From a bacterium (GTDB taxonomy: Bacteria > Auribacterota > Auribacteria > Auribacterales > Auribacteraceae), in the NCBI GenBank assembly GCA_024233545.1, contig JACKPL010000004.1:62001-126000 (forward strand): a stretch of 64,000 bases of DNA, given 5' to 3'. Of this stretch, positions 44,525 to 54,644 are shown in pieces (position 1 is the first letter of the stretch; each line of letters starts with the position of its first letter). A program made the position numbers and the translations under genes. Below the pieces are notes generated by a model. That model did not search any database, was not told the DNA's origin, and saw only the letters and a list, made by a program, of their open reading frames with translations.

Positions 44525-47257
44525 ATGGAGTTCTTATTGAAAGAGAAAATTTTTTTAATTGACGGAAGCGCTTTGGCATACCGCTCTTATTTTGCTTTTT
44601 TGCGGTCTCCTTTGATAAATTCTAAAGGCGAAAATGTAAGCGCGGTATACGGTTTTTTAAATGCGCTCCGCTCGCTTATTGAACAGGAATCGCCTCAATA
44701 CCTTCTCATTGCTTTTGATACGGGAAGCCCAACATTCCGCCATGAACAATATCCCGCCTATAAAGCTACTCGCGAGAAAATGCCGACCGAATTAAGCGGG
44801 CAACTGCCAAGAATCGATCAGCTACTTGACGCATTCAATATTTGTGTCATAAAAAAAGACGGCGTTGAAGCGGATGATGTCATCGGCACTTTAGCAGTAA
44901 AAGCCGCCGCTGAAGGGCACGATGTTTTTATCGTAACTGGCGACAAAGATTTTATGCAGTTAGTCAATGATAAAATAAAAATATATGATATCCGTACTAT
45001 TTCGGGCGAAACTGATATTATCGATCGTGAAAAAGTGAAAGAAAAATTTGGTGTTTATCCTGAAAATGTAACCGATGTGCTTGCTCTAACAGGCGACTCG
45101 TCGGATAATGTTCCGGGCGTCCCTCAGATAGGGCCGAAAACAGCGCTTAAGCTGTTAGAAAACAAAAAATCGCTTGAAGAATTGCTCGCCTCGATTGACA
45201 CTGTACAGCCAGAAAGAATCCGTCAAAAACTTGCCGATAATATCAACTATGCCCTTATATCCAAACAACTGGTAACTATCAAAACTGATGTTGGACTGCC
45301 GGTTTCTATTGATGATATGGCGTTAAAAGAGCCTGACACTCAAAAGCTTGCCTCGTTTTACCGAGATATGGAATTCACAAAATTCCTTAACGAATTAACT
45401 GTATCTATCCCAAAAGAACATCCCGTTATGTACACGCTGGTTGATACTGCCGAACTATTTACCGTGTTTTTTTCACGTCTTTCAAAAAGTACTTTTTTTG
45501 TTTTCGACACTGAAACCGATTCCGTTAACCCTTTGACAGCAAAACTTGTCGGTATGTCGTTTGCATTTGAGGAATACGAAGCATTTTATATCCCTTCATC
45601 GGTTTCCTCCGCCCCAGAACAACGCGACCTTTTCTCTATAGAAGAGCCTTCTCTATTCGAAACAGTCTTGCATTCAATAAAACCGATACTTGAAAACCCT
45701 GAAATTAAAAAATGCGGTCATAATATAAAATATGACGCAATGGTGCTCAAAAAATACGGTATTTCTCTCAACGGTGTTTATTTTGACACAATGATTGCAT
45801 CGTATTTGCTCCGCCCGACAATCCGGCACCATAATCTCGATGCGGTAAGCTTGTTTTACCTTAATTTCAAAAAGACGCCCACATCGGATTTAATCGGCTC
45901 GGGGAAAAATCAAATTACGATGGATAAGGTTGACATTCAAAAAGTATCTTCTTACGCTTGCGAAGATGCTGATATTACGTTGCGTTTGCACAATACGCTC
46001 CGCCCGATGCTCGAAAACGCAGGACTGCTTACCTTGTTTGAATCCGTGGAAATACCGCTTATTGAAGTTCTTACTGCAATGGAACTCGAAGGTATTTCAG
46101 TCGACGTTCCTTTTCTAAAAGCAATGTCCGACGAACTGCAAAAAAATATTATAAAAACTGAGCAGGAAATTTATACTCTTGCCGGTGAAGAGTTCAATAT
46201 CAAATCCCCTCAGCAAATTTGTGCCGTGCTTTTTGACAAGCTTGCAATTCATAAACAGCTTAACATCAAACTGCGCAAAACAAAAACCGGCTATAAAACA
46301 GATGTTGAAGTGCTCGAATCGCTTGCAGAACATCCTCTCCCTCGCCTAATAATAGAATATCGGCAATTAACCAAACTTAAATCAACGTATGTTGATACAT
46401 TGCCCGAACTGCTTAACCCTATCACACATCGGCTTCACACTTCCTTCAATCAAACAATCACTGCCACCGGACGCCTATCAAGCAGTGACCCGAACTTGCA
46501 AAACATACCGGTTAGAACAGAACTCGGTAAAAGGATACGTCAAGCTTTTGTTGCTTCTGCTCCGGATAAAAAACTGGTCGCGGCAGATTATTCGCAAATT
46601 GAATTGCGGCTTCTCGCTCATTTATCACAAGATAAAACTTTATTGGACTCGTTTAGGCACCATCACGACATTCACACAATGACTGCCTCATTGATTTTCG
46701 ATGTGCCCATTGGATTAGTATCCCCAGAATTGCGGTATAAAGCGAAAGCCATAAATTTCGGTATTATATACGGTATGGGACAAGCAAAACTAGCGCGAGA
46801 AACGGGCATCAGCCAAAAAGAAGCAAAAGAATTTATTCAGGCGTACTTCGAAAAATACCCCGGTGTAAAACAGTATATTGACGATACACTTGAAAAAGCG
46901 CGCAAAGACGGTTATGTAAACACTATGCTCAACAGAAAACGCGAGATACCTGAAATCCACAGTGAATCGTCCATGATCCGGTCTAATGCTGAAAATATTG
47001 CCGTCAACACTCCTCTTCAAGGAACATGCGCCGATTTAATTAAACTTGCCATGATCGATATTTATAAAAAATTCCGTTTGGGGCGCTACAATTCAAAAAT
47101 GCTTCTTCAGATACATGACGAACTTCTCTTTGAAGTACCTGACTGCGAAATCAATTCCGTAATTCCCATCATAAAATCATCTATGGAAAATGCCATCAAA
47201 CTTGATGTTCCTATCGAAGTAAAAATTCATGCCGGCACCAACTGGATGGAAGTATAG
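44525..47257 (+). CDS. polA: DNA polymerase I
   Basis: A 910-residue three-domain polymerase. The 5'-nuclease domain (residues 1-300) shows FLIDGSALAYRSYFAF, DGVEADDVIGTLA and GDSSDNVPGVPQIGPKTA. The 3'-5' exonuclease domain keeps the catalytic motif FDTETDS and CGHNIKYDAMVLKKYG plus YACEDADITLRL. The polymerase domain shows motif A VAADYSQIELRLLAHLS, motif B RYKAKAINFGIIYGM and motif C QIHDELLFEV. Proofreading looks active. The start may be ATG 44525 or TTG 44537: GGAG within the first codons is spaced six bases before the TTG, whereas nothing precedes the ATG. Confidence 0.96.
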   Translation: MEFLLKEKIFLIDGSALAYRSYFAFLRSPLINSKGENVSAVYGFLNALRSLIEQESPQYLLIAFDTGSPTFRHEQYPAYKATREKMPTELSGQLPRIDQLLDAFNICVIKKDGVEADDVIGTLAVKAAAEGHDVFIVTGDKDFMQLVNDKIKIYDIRTISGETDIIDREKVKEKFGVYPENVTDVLALTGDSSDNVPGVPQIGPKTALKLLENKKSLEELLASIDTVQPERIRQKLADNINYALISKQLVTIKTDVGLPVSIDDMALKEPDTQKLASFYRDMEFTKFLNELTVSIPKEHPVMYTLVDTAELFTVFFSRLSKSTFFVFDTETDSVNPLTAKLVGMSFAFEEYEAFYIPSSVSSAPEQRDLFSIEEPSLFETVLHSIKPILENPEIKKCGHNIKYDAMVLKKYGISLNGVYFDTMIASYLLRPTIRHHNLDAVSLFYLNFKKTPTSDLIGSGKNQITMDKVDIQKVSSYACEDADITLRLHNTLRPMLENAGLLTLFESVEIPLIEVLTAMELEGISVDVPFLKAMSDELQKNIIKTEQEIYTLAGEEFNIKSPQQICAVLFDKLAIHKQLNIKLRKTKTGYKTDVEVLESLAEHPLPRLIIEYRQLTKLKSTYVDTLPELLNPITHRLHTSFNQTITATGRLSSSDPNLQNIPVRTELGKRIRQAFVASAPDKKLVAADYSQIELRLLAHLSQDKTLLDSFRHHHDIHTMTASLIFDVPIGLVSPELRYKAKAINFGIIYGMGQAKLARETGISQKEAKEFIQAYFEKYPGVKQYIDDTLEKARKDGYVNTMLNRKREIPEIHSESSMIRSNAENIAVNTPLQGTCADLIKLAMIDIYKKFRLGRYNSKMLLQIHDELLFEVPDCEINSVIPIIKSSMENAIKLDVPIEVKIHAGTNWMEV

Positions 47258-47382
47258 CTGTTCATAACACAAAATTTTTAAAATTCCTATATACTATCTC
47301 ATATCAAAATGTTACACTGTTTACCCTAGTTAAGTAATTTAGGAAACCGTTTCTCTAATTCATGAATGCAGGAGCCCTGACA

Positions 47383-49788
47383 ATGAGCAGTAAAGACCAA
47401 AAATCCCCTAACGCCAAGGAAATCGACCAAATTCAAAAGAGGTACAAAAAATACAACCTTTCTGGAGTCGAAACCCTCGCTATTGCTGATACACCATATG
47501 AACTGCTCTACTCTCCCACCGAAAAAATCCCGACAATTATTGTAGATAATTTCCCGAAATTAGGAAAGCTTGCCGCTCTGCGGTTTATAGAATGGGTTCA
47601 GGAAAATCCGGATGGAGTAATTTCTTTGCCAACGGGAAAAACGCCGGAGCATTTTATCAAATGGGTTCAGCATTACCTCCGGAATTGGGATAATAAAGAC
47701 ACCGCTAAAGACCTTGAAAATAACGGCATTAAGATAACCCTCAAACCGGCAATGAAAAATTTGCATTTCGTCCAGATAGATGAGTTTTATCCAATGAACC
47801 CTAATCAACATAATAGTTTCAATTATTATGTTCAAAAGTTTTATCTGAAAGGATTTGGGCTTGACCATAAAAAAGCGCTCCTCCTCGATTGTTCAAAAAT
47901 CGGCTCTACGCCGGAGAATCCAGCGCTGAAAGTGTTTGAAAGTAAAAAAGTCGACCTGTCGTTGCGGTACCGCAAACCAAAAAATTACCTTGAGGTTCTT
48001 CAAAAAAGAGCTGTCGAATTAGTTGATCAATTTTGTACCGACTATGAAGAAAAAATACGACAGCTTGGCGGTATCGGTTTTTTCCTTGGCGGCATAGGCC
48101 CTGATGGGCACATAGGATTCAACGTTGCCGGTTCCGACCATTATTCCACTACTCGTTTAACTCATACCAATTATGAAACTGAAGCGGCGGCGGCAGGCGA
48201 CCTTGGCGGCATTGAGGTTTCGCGCGGCAGGCTCGTCATTACCATTGGGCTCAATACGATTACGTATAATAAAAACGCTACTGCAATTATTATTGCCGCC
48301 GGCGAAGCTAAAAGCGGCATTGTTGCAAATTCTATTGAAAGTGAAAAAAGCATTGCATATCCTGCATCCGTTTTACAGCGGTTGCCGAATGCCCGGTTTT
48401 ATATCACCCGCGGCGCGGCAACAGGACTCAACGAGAGAGCGGCGGTCGATTTAGATTTATCGGAAACCCTCAGTCACGAACAAATAGACCGTATTGTGAT
48501 CAACACTTCTTTTAACGCGAACAAACCGATTATGGAACTATCGGAAGCAGATTTTAAAAACGAGCCTTTCGGCAGGATTTTCCTCAAAAAAGCCAGCAGT
48601 AATTGGAAATCACTTAAAGAAGCGACCATCGGCAGGATTCAGCACAATTTAAATGAAGGGTTGCATTATCACGAAAACAAAACATTTCTCCATACAGCTC
48701 CGCACCATGACGACATTATGCTTGGCTATTTGGCACATATTCAAGATTTAATTGTCAATCCCACAAACAAACATCATTTTGCATACATGACATCGGGGTT
48801 TACTGCTGTAACAAATTCGTATGTTTGCGGCTTGCTCGAAACTATGCTGAAATATATTAACGATGGATATTTTGCTCCCCTGCTCAACACTGATTATTTC
48901 GACTCCAAAAATATGGATGCGAAAAACACCGAAGCAATGATGTACCTTGACGGCGTCGCACGTGGCTGGACAACCTTAAAAAAGGAGGGGCACTCACGGC
49001 GGATGCTGAGAAACATTATGCTGGTTTTAGAAGATGATAACATCGACAACATCAAAGAACGAACCGAAGAACTGATTAACTATTTCAATACCCAATACCC
49101 GGGCAAAAAAGATTTGCCGTATATTCAGCAACTTAAAGGAATGGTTCGCGAATGGGAAGCCGATTTGGTATGGGCGTATTTCGGCTTTACAACCGACTCT
49201 GTAAGCCATTTGCGGCTCGGTTTTTATAAAGGAGATATTTTTACCGAAGAACCGACTATGGAACGAGATGTCCCGCCTATTCTCAATTTATTGAATCAAG
49301 TAAAACCGGATTACGTTTCGCTCGCACTTGATCCTGAAGGAAGCGGACCGGATACTCATTACAAGGTATTGCAGGCAACAGCTCATGCCCTCAAGATATA
49401 TGAAGAACAAACCGGACGCAAAGATATTCGAGTTTTGGGATACCGCAATGTATGGTTTAAATATCATCCGTGCGAAGCAAATATGTATATTCCTGTTTCG
49501 CTATCGAAATTGGCAGTTCTCGAAGACTCGTTCCTTGAAGCATTTGCATCGCAGAAAAACGCATCGTTCCCATCGTATGCGTTTGACGGCCCGTTTTCCG
49601 GCCTTGCGCGGAGAATTCAAGTGCATCAATATGTACAGATAAAAGATTTACTGGGTCCGCAATTCTTTGTAAAAAATCAAGACAACAGATTGCGAGCAAC
49701 ACACGGTATGGTATTTCTTAAGCGGCTTACCATAAAAGAACTATGCGACTTTTCCGCTCAAATGCGAAAGTCAACTGAAAATCGGTAA
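47383..49788 (+). CDS. Glucosamine-6-phosphate deaminase-like (NagB) protein fused to a PIG-L/LmbE-type domain
   Basis: An 801-residue two-domain protein. The NagB-like half shows GVISLPTGKTPEHFIKW, VQIDEFYPMNPNQHNSFNYY, GIGFFLGGIGPDGHIGFNVAG and GRLVITIGLNTI, covering the phosphate loop and the catalytic Asp/His/Glu region of glucosamine-6-phosphate isomerase/deaminase. From about residue 430 a PIG-L-like de-N-acetylase domain follows (FLHTAPHHDDIMLGYLAHIQ; the zinc motif HxDD is present but the family's next Glu is Ile). Similar large fusions occur in Bacteroidetes and PVC bacteria. Together they could remove acetyl and amino groups from an N-acetylhexosamine derivative (inference). Start ATG 47383 follows AGGAG by 8 bases; an odd palindrome GAAACCGTTTC at 47343-47353 could be an operator. 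Confidence 0.85.
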   Translation: MSSKDQKSPNAKEIDQIQKRYKKYNLSGVETLAIADTPYELLYSPTEKIPTIIVDNFPKLGKLAALRFIEWVQENPDGVISLPTGKTPEHFIKWVQHYLRNWDNKDTAKDLENNGIKITLKPAMKNLHFVQIDEFYPMNPNQHNSFNYYVQKFYLKGFGLDHKKALLLDCSKIGSTPENPALKVFESKKVDLSLRYRKPKNYLEVLQKRAVELVDQFCTDYEEKIRQLGGIGFFLGGIGPDGHIGFNVAGSDHYSTTRLTHTNYETEAAAAGDLGGIEVSRGRLVITIGLNTITYNKNATAIIIAAGEAKSGIVANSIESEKSIAYPASVLQRLPNARFYITRGAATGLNERAAVDLDLSETLSHEQIDRIVINTSFNANKPIMELSEADFKNEPFGRIFLKKASSNWKSLKEATIGRIQHNLNEGLHYHENKTFLHTAPHHDDIMLGYLAHIQDLIVNPTNKHHFAYMTSGFTAVTNSYVCGLLETMLKYINDGYFAPLLNTDYFDSKNMDAKNTEAMMYLDGVARGWTTLKKEGHSRRMLRNIMLVLEDDNIDNIKERTEELINYFNTQYPGKKDLPYIQQLKGMVREWEADLVWAYFGFTTDSVSHLRLGFYKGDIFTEEPTMERDVPPILNLLNQVKPDYVSLALDPEGSGPDTHYKVLQATAHALKIYEEQTGRKDIRVLGYRNVWFKYHPCEANMYIPVSLSKLAVLEDSFLEAFASQKNASFPSYAFDGPFSGLARRIQVHQYVQIKDLLGPQFFVKNQDNRLRATHGMVFLKRLTIKELCDFSAQMRKSTENR

Positions 49789-49807
49789 AATCTGCGCTTA
49801 AAATATC

Positions 49808-50767
49808 TTAATCGAGATTAAGTTCTGTAATAACTTTACGGATGCCTTCTGCAGACCGGCGGAGTGCGCTCACTTCAGTTTCATCAAGTGGGAGTTCAAT
49901 TTGGCGTAATGCTCCCTCGCTCCCCACAATAGTCGGAACGCTTAGGCAGACGTCATTGATACCGTACATGCCGGTAAAATATGAACTGATTGGCAATACA
50001 CTCATTTCATTGCGCAATATAGCTTCGATTATGCGTAATACCCCTAACGCCACTGCATAATAGGTTGCTCCCTTGCGATTGATAATTTCGTATGCGGCAT
50101 TCTTAACGTTTTTGAATATGGATTCCCGTATTTCTTTTGTATACGGGCGAAACCGTTGTTTGCAGAACGATTCCAGAGGGGTTGACGCAATGCTGACCCT
50201 GCTCCAAACCGGTACTTCCGTATCACCGTGCTCTCCGATAATAAAAGCATGCACATTGCGCGTATCGACTTTGCAATGGTCACTGAGCAAATATCTAAAA
50301 CGAGCGGTATCGAGTACCGTTCCTGAACCGATAACTTGATTCTGCCTTAGATGCGATACTTTCAGGGTAACATAGGTAAGAATATCTACAGGATTGGTAA
50401 CTACTAATATTATTGCATCTTTTTCGACGTCTACAATTTGAGGAATAATTTGTTTAAAAATATCGGTGTTTTTATGAACAAGGTCTATTCGTGTCTCCCC
50501 TGGTTTTTGATTCGCTCCGGCGGCAATGATAATAATATCGGCATTCTTGCAGTCGTCATAGGTGCCGACTTTTATATTGACCGGATCCGTAAAAGCGATG
50601 CCATGGTTCAAATCCATCATTTCGCCTTCTGCTTTATCTTTGTTATAATCAATCAAAACGATTTCACTCGCTCGCCCCGACACCATTAAAGCAAATGCTA
50701 TCGTAGAACCGACAAACCCTGTCCCTACAATGACCACCTTGTTTGTAACAACTTCTATTTTTTTCAT
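49808..50767 (-). CDS. ldh: L-lactate dehydrogenase
   Basis: A 319-residue NAD-dependent 2-hydroxyacid dehydrogenase of the LDH/MDH family, reducing pyruvate to L-lactate. NAD-binding VVIVGTGFVGSTIAFALM, the substrate loop AAGANQKPGETRIDLV (Gln at the specificity position 102 favours lactate over malate, which has Arg), VIGSGTVLDTARFRYLL and the catalytic His in IIGEHGDTEVPVWSRV are all present. Start ATG 50767 is preceded by AGAGG six bases upstream. It converges with the NagB/PIG-L gene, 19 bases between stops, and diverges from ileS. Suggests fermentative metabolism. Confidence 0.95.
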   Translation of the reverse strand: MKKIEVVTNKVVIVGTGFVGSTIAFALMVSGRASEIVLIDYNKDKAEGEMMDLNHGIAFTDPVNIKVGTYDDCKNADIIIIAAGANQKPGETRIDLVHKNTDIFKQIIPQIVDVEKDAIILVVTNPVDILTYVTLKVSHLRQNQVIGSGTVLDTARFRYLLSDHCKVDTRNVHAFIIGEHGDTEVPVWSRVSIASTPLESFCKQRFRPYTKEIRESIFKNVKNAAYEIINRKGATYYAVALGVLRIIEAILRNEMSVLPISSYFTGMYGINDVCLSVPTIVGSEGALRQIELPLDETEVSALRRSAEGIRKVITELNLD

Positions 50768-50888
50768 GAACAACCTCTTCTTGTTGTGATGTTGTAAGTT
50801 ATTATGAATAAATTTTCACCGGTTATCAACGGAATTTTATTGAAAATCAGCGCGATGCATTATTAAGTGTTTTTTAAGCATATGATTA

Positions 50889-50917
50889 TTGACGGCTACA
50901 AAAATTTCTGATAGTAT
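50889..50917 (+). promoter_or_regulatory. Promoter of the ileS operon
   Basis: TTGACG (50889-50894), 17 bases, TAGTAT (50912-50917), about 47 bases before the ileS start. It probably serves ileS-dksA-lspA-lgt-rluD-manA. Confidence 0.55.
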
Positions 50918-50964
50918 CTGTCGTCTCAATAAAGCAAAATTTTTTTAAGTGGTAAGTAAACAGA

Positions 50965-53787
50965 ATGTCTCAAAATATAAACCACGATTACAAAAAAACT
51001 CTTAATTTACCTCAAACAGATTTTCCTATGAAAGCTGACCTTGCTCAGAAAGAGCCGGCTATTCTACGTCAATGGTTTGAATCGGACATTCATAAAAAAA
51101 TTCAAGAAAAAAGAAAAAATGCATCCGCATTCATTCTGCATGACGGTCCACCTTATGCCAACGGCAATATCCACATCGGTCATGCGCTCAATAAGATATT
51201 GAAAGACATAATTATAAAATATAAAACTATGCAAGGTTTCAGTGCTCCCTACATTCCCGGCTGGGATTGCCATGGGTTGCCTGTCGAACACCAATTATTC
51301 AAAGAACTTGGCATAACCAAACATGAGATTAACCAAGTGGTATTCAGGAAAAAAGCGCGCAAATACGCCGCCAAATATGTAAAAATTCAATGTGAAGAAT
51401 TTAAACGGCTCGGAATATTCGGAGAATGGGATAACCCGTACTTGACCATGTCAAACGAATACGAAGCGGAAATTGCTCGGCTGTTTGGTGAACTTTATCT
51501 TAAAGGATATATTTATCAAGGTTCAAAACCAATCTATTGGTCATGGGCATGCGAAACAGCACTCGCAGAAGCAGAAGTAGAATATGCGCCGCATACAAGC
51601 CCTTCAATTTACGTTAAGTTCCCTGTCATTAAGGATCCATCCGGATTTACCGCCGGTTATGCCAACACTTCCATAGTCATTTGGACAACGACTCCATGGA
51701 CGTTACCTTCAAATTTGGCAATTGCGGTAAAAGAAGAGTTTATATATTCCCTTATCGAAACAGAAAAAGGATTCTTTATTGTTGCACAAGATTTAATCAC
51801 GGATTTCTGTCAAAAAATCGGCGCAGTATCGTATAAAGAACAGCGTACCGCTAAAGGTGCGGAATTGGACGAATTGGTTACGAAGCACCCATTTGTCAAC
51901 CGTCATTCCCCTGTTGTTCTCGGGCATCACGTGACTCTTGAACAAGGCACCGGATGTGTCCACATTGCTCCGGGCCATGGGCAGGAAGACTACGAAATCG
52001 GGCTTAAATATAACCTCGATATTCTTTCACCGGTTGATAACCAAGGGAAATTTTATGATTCCGTTGAACATTTCGGCGGAATGTTTGTGTTTGATGCAAA
52101 CAAACACATCATATCGTTATTGTCAGATACCGGATTTCTTTTATTCCATGAAGATATAACCCATTCATACCCTCACTGCTGGCGCAGTCATACACCGATA
52201 ATATTTCGTGCTACCGCTCAATGGTTTATAAACGTAGATGCTTTAAATATGCGTGCCAATGCGTTGGAAAGCGTTAAGACAACCCGCTGGATTCCGGAAG
52301 TCGGAGAAAAACGAATTACCAGCATGCTCGAAAACCGTCCGGACTGGTGCTTATCACGCCAGCGGTTATGGGGTGTTCCTATACCTGTAATAAAATGCGA
52401 ATCATGCGGCAAGCATATTATGACTGCAGATACTTTGAAAAAAATTACCGGCATATTTTTGAAAGAATCTTCTGACGCATGGTTTTCTTATTCTGTTGAA
52501 CAACTGCTCGGGTCGTCGTTTGCGTGCCCTCACTGCTCGGCTTCAGGTAATTTCACTAAAGAAGAAGATATTATTGATGTGTGGTTTGACTCAGGCGTCA
52601 GCCATCAAGCTGTATTAAAACTGCGAGACAACGTATCTTACCCAGCGGATTTGTATCTTGAAGGAAGCGACCAGCATCGAGGATGGTTTCAGTCTTCCCT
52701 TCTTACCGCAATAGGCATCACCGGAACGGCGCCGTTCAAAACCGTTTTAACCCATGGGTTTGTGGTTGATGTAAAAGGCTATAAAATGTCAAAGTCTGCC
52801 GGAAATATTGTCTCTCCTCAAGATATAATCAAACAATATGGCGCAGATATATTGCGTTTATGGGTAGCTTCAGTCGATTATTCAGGAGACGTGCGCATAT
52901 CCGATACAATATTATCTCAATTATCCGATTCTTACCGGCGCATTCGCAATACGTTTAAATTCATCCTCGGCAACATTGCTGATTTTACTCCGGAGAAACA
53001 TACAGTGCCGTATGAATCTCTCGATGAACTTGATAGATGGATAGTGAGCCGTTTACATTCATTGGGCGTACAGGTTAATGAATATTACGAAAGTTTCCAA
53101 TTTTACAAAATTTTTCAAGCAATCCATAACTTTTGTGTCATTGAATTAAGTTCATTTTACCTTGATGTTTTAAAAGACAGGATGTATATATCACATACTG
53201 ATGATCCGCTTCGCCGTTCCTCTCAAACCGCGATGAACCAGATTCTTGAAACGTTGATGCTCCTGCTTGCGCCCATACTTCCTTTCACTACTGAAGAAGT
53301 AATGCAGTATTATCGAAAAAGCAACAATCGGTTTCCATACGATAGTGTACATTTATCCGACTGGCCATGCTTTACCGCAACTGCTATCAATAAGCCTCTT
53401 GAAGACAAATGGGACAGGATTTTAACATCACGTATTGAAGTACAGAAAATTTTAGAACTTTATCGAAAAGATAAAACTATCGGTTCTTCCCTAGAAGCAA
53501 AAGTTGTGTTATATACATCATCCGCAGAATGGTATGATTTTTTACTAAAACTCGAACCGCAACTTCCGTTTTTATATATTGTTTCTAGCGTATCAGTGAG
53601 TAATGTAAAATTTTCTGATATTACTTATCATGAATCGGATAAAATACACGGGCTGTTTATTGGAGTTACCCCAGCAGAAGGACAGAAATGCTCTCGGTGC
53701 TGGAACTATAAAAAGGATACCGATACATACAGCGAGTATCCTAATATATGCGGCAGATGCGTTAATGCGATAAAAGGACTTTTTTAA
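50965..53787 (+). CDS. ileS: Isoleucyl-tRNA synthetase
   Basis: A 940-residue class I synthetase with bacterial IleRS layout: DGPPYANGNIHIGHALNKIL (HIGH), GWDCHGLPVE, the CP1 editing domain with WTTTPWTLPSNLAIAV and HIAPGHGQEDYEIG, LEGSDQHRGWFQSSLLT, GYKMSKSAGNIVSPQD (KMSKS) and a C-terminal zinc finger CSRCWNYKKDTDTY followed by CGRCVNAI. Normal length for the family. It heads the operon and is followed after 15 bases by a dksA-type gene. Confidence 0.97.
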   Translation: MSQNINHDYKKTLNLPQTDFPMKADLAQKEPAILRQWFESDIHKKIQEKRKNASAFILHDGPPYANGNIHIGHALNKILKDIIIKYKTMQGFSAPYIPGWDCHGLPVEHQLFKELGITKHEINQVVFRKKARKYAAKYVKIQCEEFKRLGIFGEWDNPYLTMSNEYEAEIARLFGELYLKGYIYQGSKPIYWSWACETALAEAEVEYAPHTSPSIYVKFPVIKDPSGFTAGYANTSIVIWTTTPWTLPSNLAIAVKEEFIYSLIETEKGFFIVAQDLITDFCQKIGAVSYKEQRTAKGAELDELVTKHPFVNRHSPVVLGHHVTLEQGTGCVHIAPGHGQEDYEIGLKYNLDILSPVDNQGKFYDSVEHFGGMFVFDANKHIISLLSDTGFLLFHEDITHSYPHCWRSHTPIIFRATAQWFINVDALNMRANALESVKTTRWIPEVGEKRITSMLENRPDWCLSRQRLWGVPIPVIKCESCGKHIMTADTLKKITGIFLKESSDAWFSYSVEQLLGSSFACPHCSASGNFTKEEDIIDVWFDSGVSHQAVLKLRDNVSYPADLYLEGSDQHRGWFQSSLLTAIGITGTAPFKTVLTHGFVVDVKGYKMSKSAGNIVSPQDIIKQYGADILRLWVASVDYSGDVRISDTILSQLSDSYRRIRNTFKFILGNIADFTPEKHTVPYESLDELDRWIVSRLHSLGVQVNEYYESFQFYKIFQAIHNFCVIELSSFYLDVLKDRMYISHTDDPLRRSSQTAMNQILETLMLLLAPILPFTTEEVMQYYRKSNNRFPYDSVHLSDWPCFTATAINKPLEDKWDRILTSRIEVQKILELYRKDKTIGSSLEAKVVLYTSSAEWYDFLLKLEPQLPFLYIVSSVSVSNVKFSDITYHESDKIHGLFIGVTPAEGQKCSRCWNYKKDTDTYSEYPNICGRCVNAIKGLF

Positions 53788-53802
53788 GGAGGTAAAACAT
53801 AG

Positions 53803-54183
53803 ATGACCCCCCAACAATTAGAATATTTTCAACAAAAACTTGTCTCTCTCAAGGAACGAATAGTCGGCGATATATCTCACCTTGAAGAAAGTGCTTTGGG
53901 CAATTCGCAAAGAGAAGCCACTGGTGATTTATCCGGTTATTCATTGCACATGGCCGATCAAGGAACAGATAATTACGACCGCGAGTTCACTTTTGATCTC
54001 GTAAGCAATGAGCGGAACCTGCTTAAAGAAATCGATGCGGCGCTCGAGCGAATCGACAATGGTACTTATGGCGTATGTGAAGTATCCGGTGAAGAAATTT
54101 CGGTAAGCCGTCTTGAAGCGATCCCCTATACCCGTATATCAATCAAAGTCGCTCAAGAACAGGAACGCCGGAGACGCCGGTAA
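53803..54183 (+). CDS. DksA/TraR-family transcription factor lacking most zinc-finger cysteines
   Basis: A 126-residue DksA/TraR-like protein. A coiled-coil N-terminal part (QQKLVSLKERIVGDISHLEE) precedes DNYDREFTFDLVSNERNLLK, and the C-terminal region NGTYGVCEVSGEEISVSRLE then AIPYTRISIKVAQEQE aligns with the zinc finger. Only the first of the four Cys remains (C-x2-S ... S-x2-V), so zinc binding is unlikely; such Cys-poor forms are known in several phyla. It binds RNA polymerase and may respond to ppGpp. A perfect AAGGAGG precedes the start, and lspA begins right after the stop. Confidence 0.88.
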   Translation: MTPQQLEYFQQKLVSLKERIVGDISHLEESALGNSQREATGDLSGYSLHMADQGTDNYDREFTFDLVSNERNLLKEIDAALERIDNGTYGVCEVSGEEISVSRLEAIPYTRISIKVAQEQERRRRR

Positions 54184-54642
54184 ATGATTCTGGTTTTAGT
54201 TGCCTGTATCATTATTGGTTTAGACCAAATCACGAAATATACTGTATCCAATGTTTTATCGGTCGGCGAGTCTGTTCCGGTGATTTCGGGTTTTTTTAAT
54301 ATTACCCTCATACATAATCCCGGCGCGGCTTTCGGTTTATTTCCAAATAGGCATGTTTTTTTCTTAGTTTTTTCCTGTATTACATTCATTTTAATAACCA
54401 AACTTTATTTTCAATATGCCCGATCCAATACGTTTTTAAAGGTTATATTCGGTTTGATTGTCGGCGGCGCATGCGGTAATTTGATAGACAGGGTTCTTCT
54501 AAAATACGTTATCGACTTTCTGGATTTTTATATCCTGCAGTATCATTGGCCTGCGTTTAATGTTGCAGACAGCGCTATTTGTGTCGGCGTAAGTTTATTC
54601 TGCCTGTTTTTTTTCAGGTATAAGCCACAACACTCCGGCTAA
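54184..54642 (+). CDS. lspA: Lipoprotein signal peptidase
   Basis: A 152-residue membrane aspartic protease that cleaves prolipoproteins after lipid attachment. Four membrane segments; catalytic Asp residues in GNLIDRVLLKYVIDFLDF and FNVADSAICVGV; NPGAAFGLF is the family signature. Its ATG follows the dksA-type TAA directly. With lgt next, it processes lipoproteins such as the one at 5.6-5.7 kb. Confidence 0.95.
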   Translation: MILVLVACIIIGLDQITKYTVSNVLSVGESVPVISGFFNITLIHNPGAAFGLFPNRHVFFLVFSCITFILITKLYFQYARSNTFLKVIFGLIVGGACGNLIDRVLLKYVIDFLDFYILQYHWPAFNVADSAICVGVSLFCLFFFRYKPQHSG

Positions 54643-54644
54643 CT

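Noticed and set aside
47000..47260. PolA lacking proofreading
   Set aside because: The exonuclease motif FDTETDS and later acidic residues are present, unlike in Thermus-type PolA.
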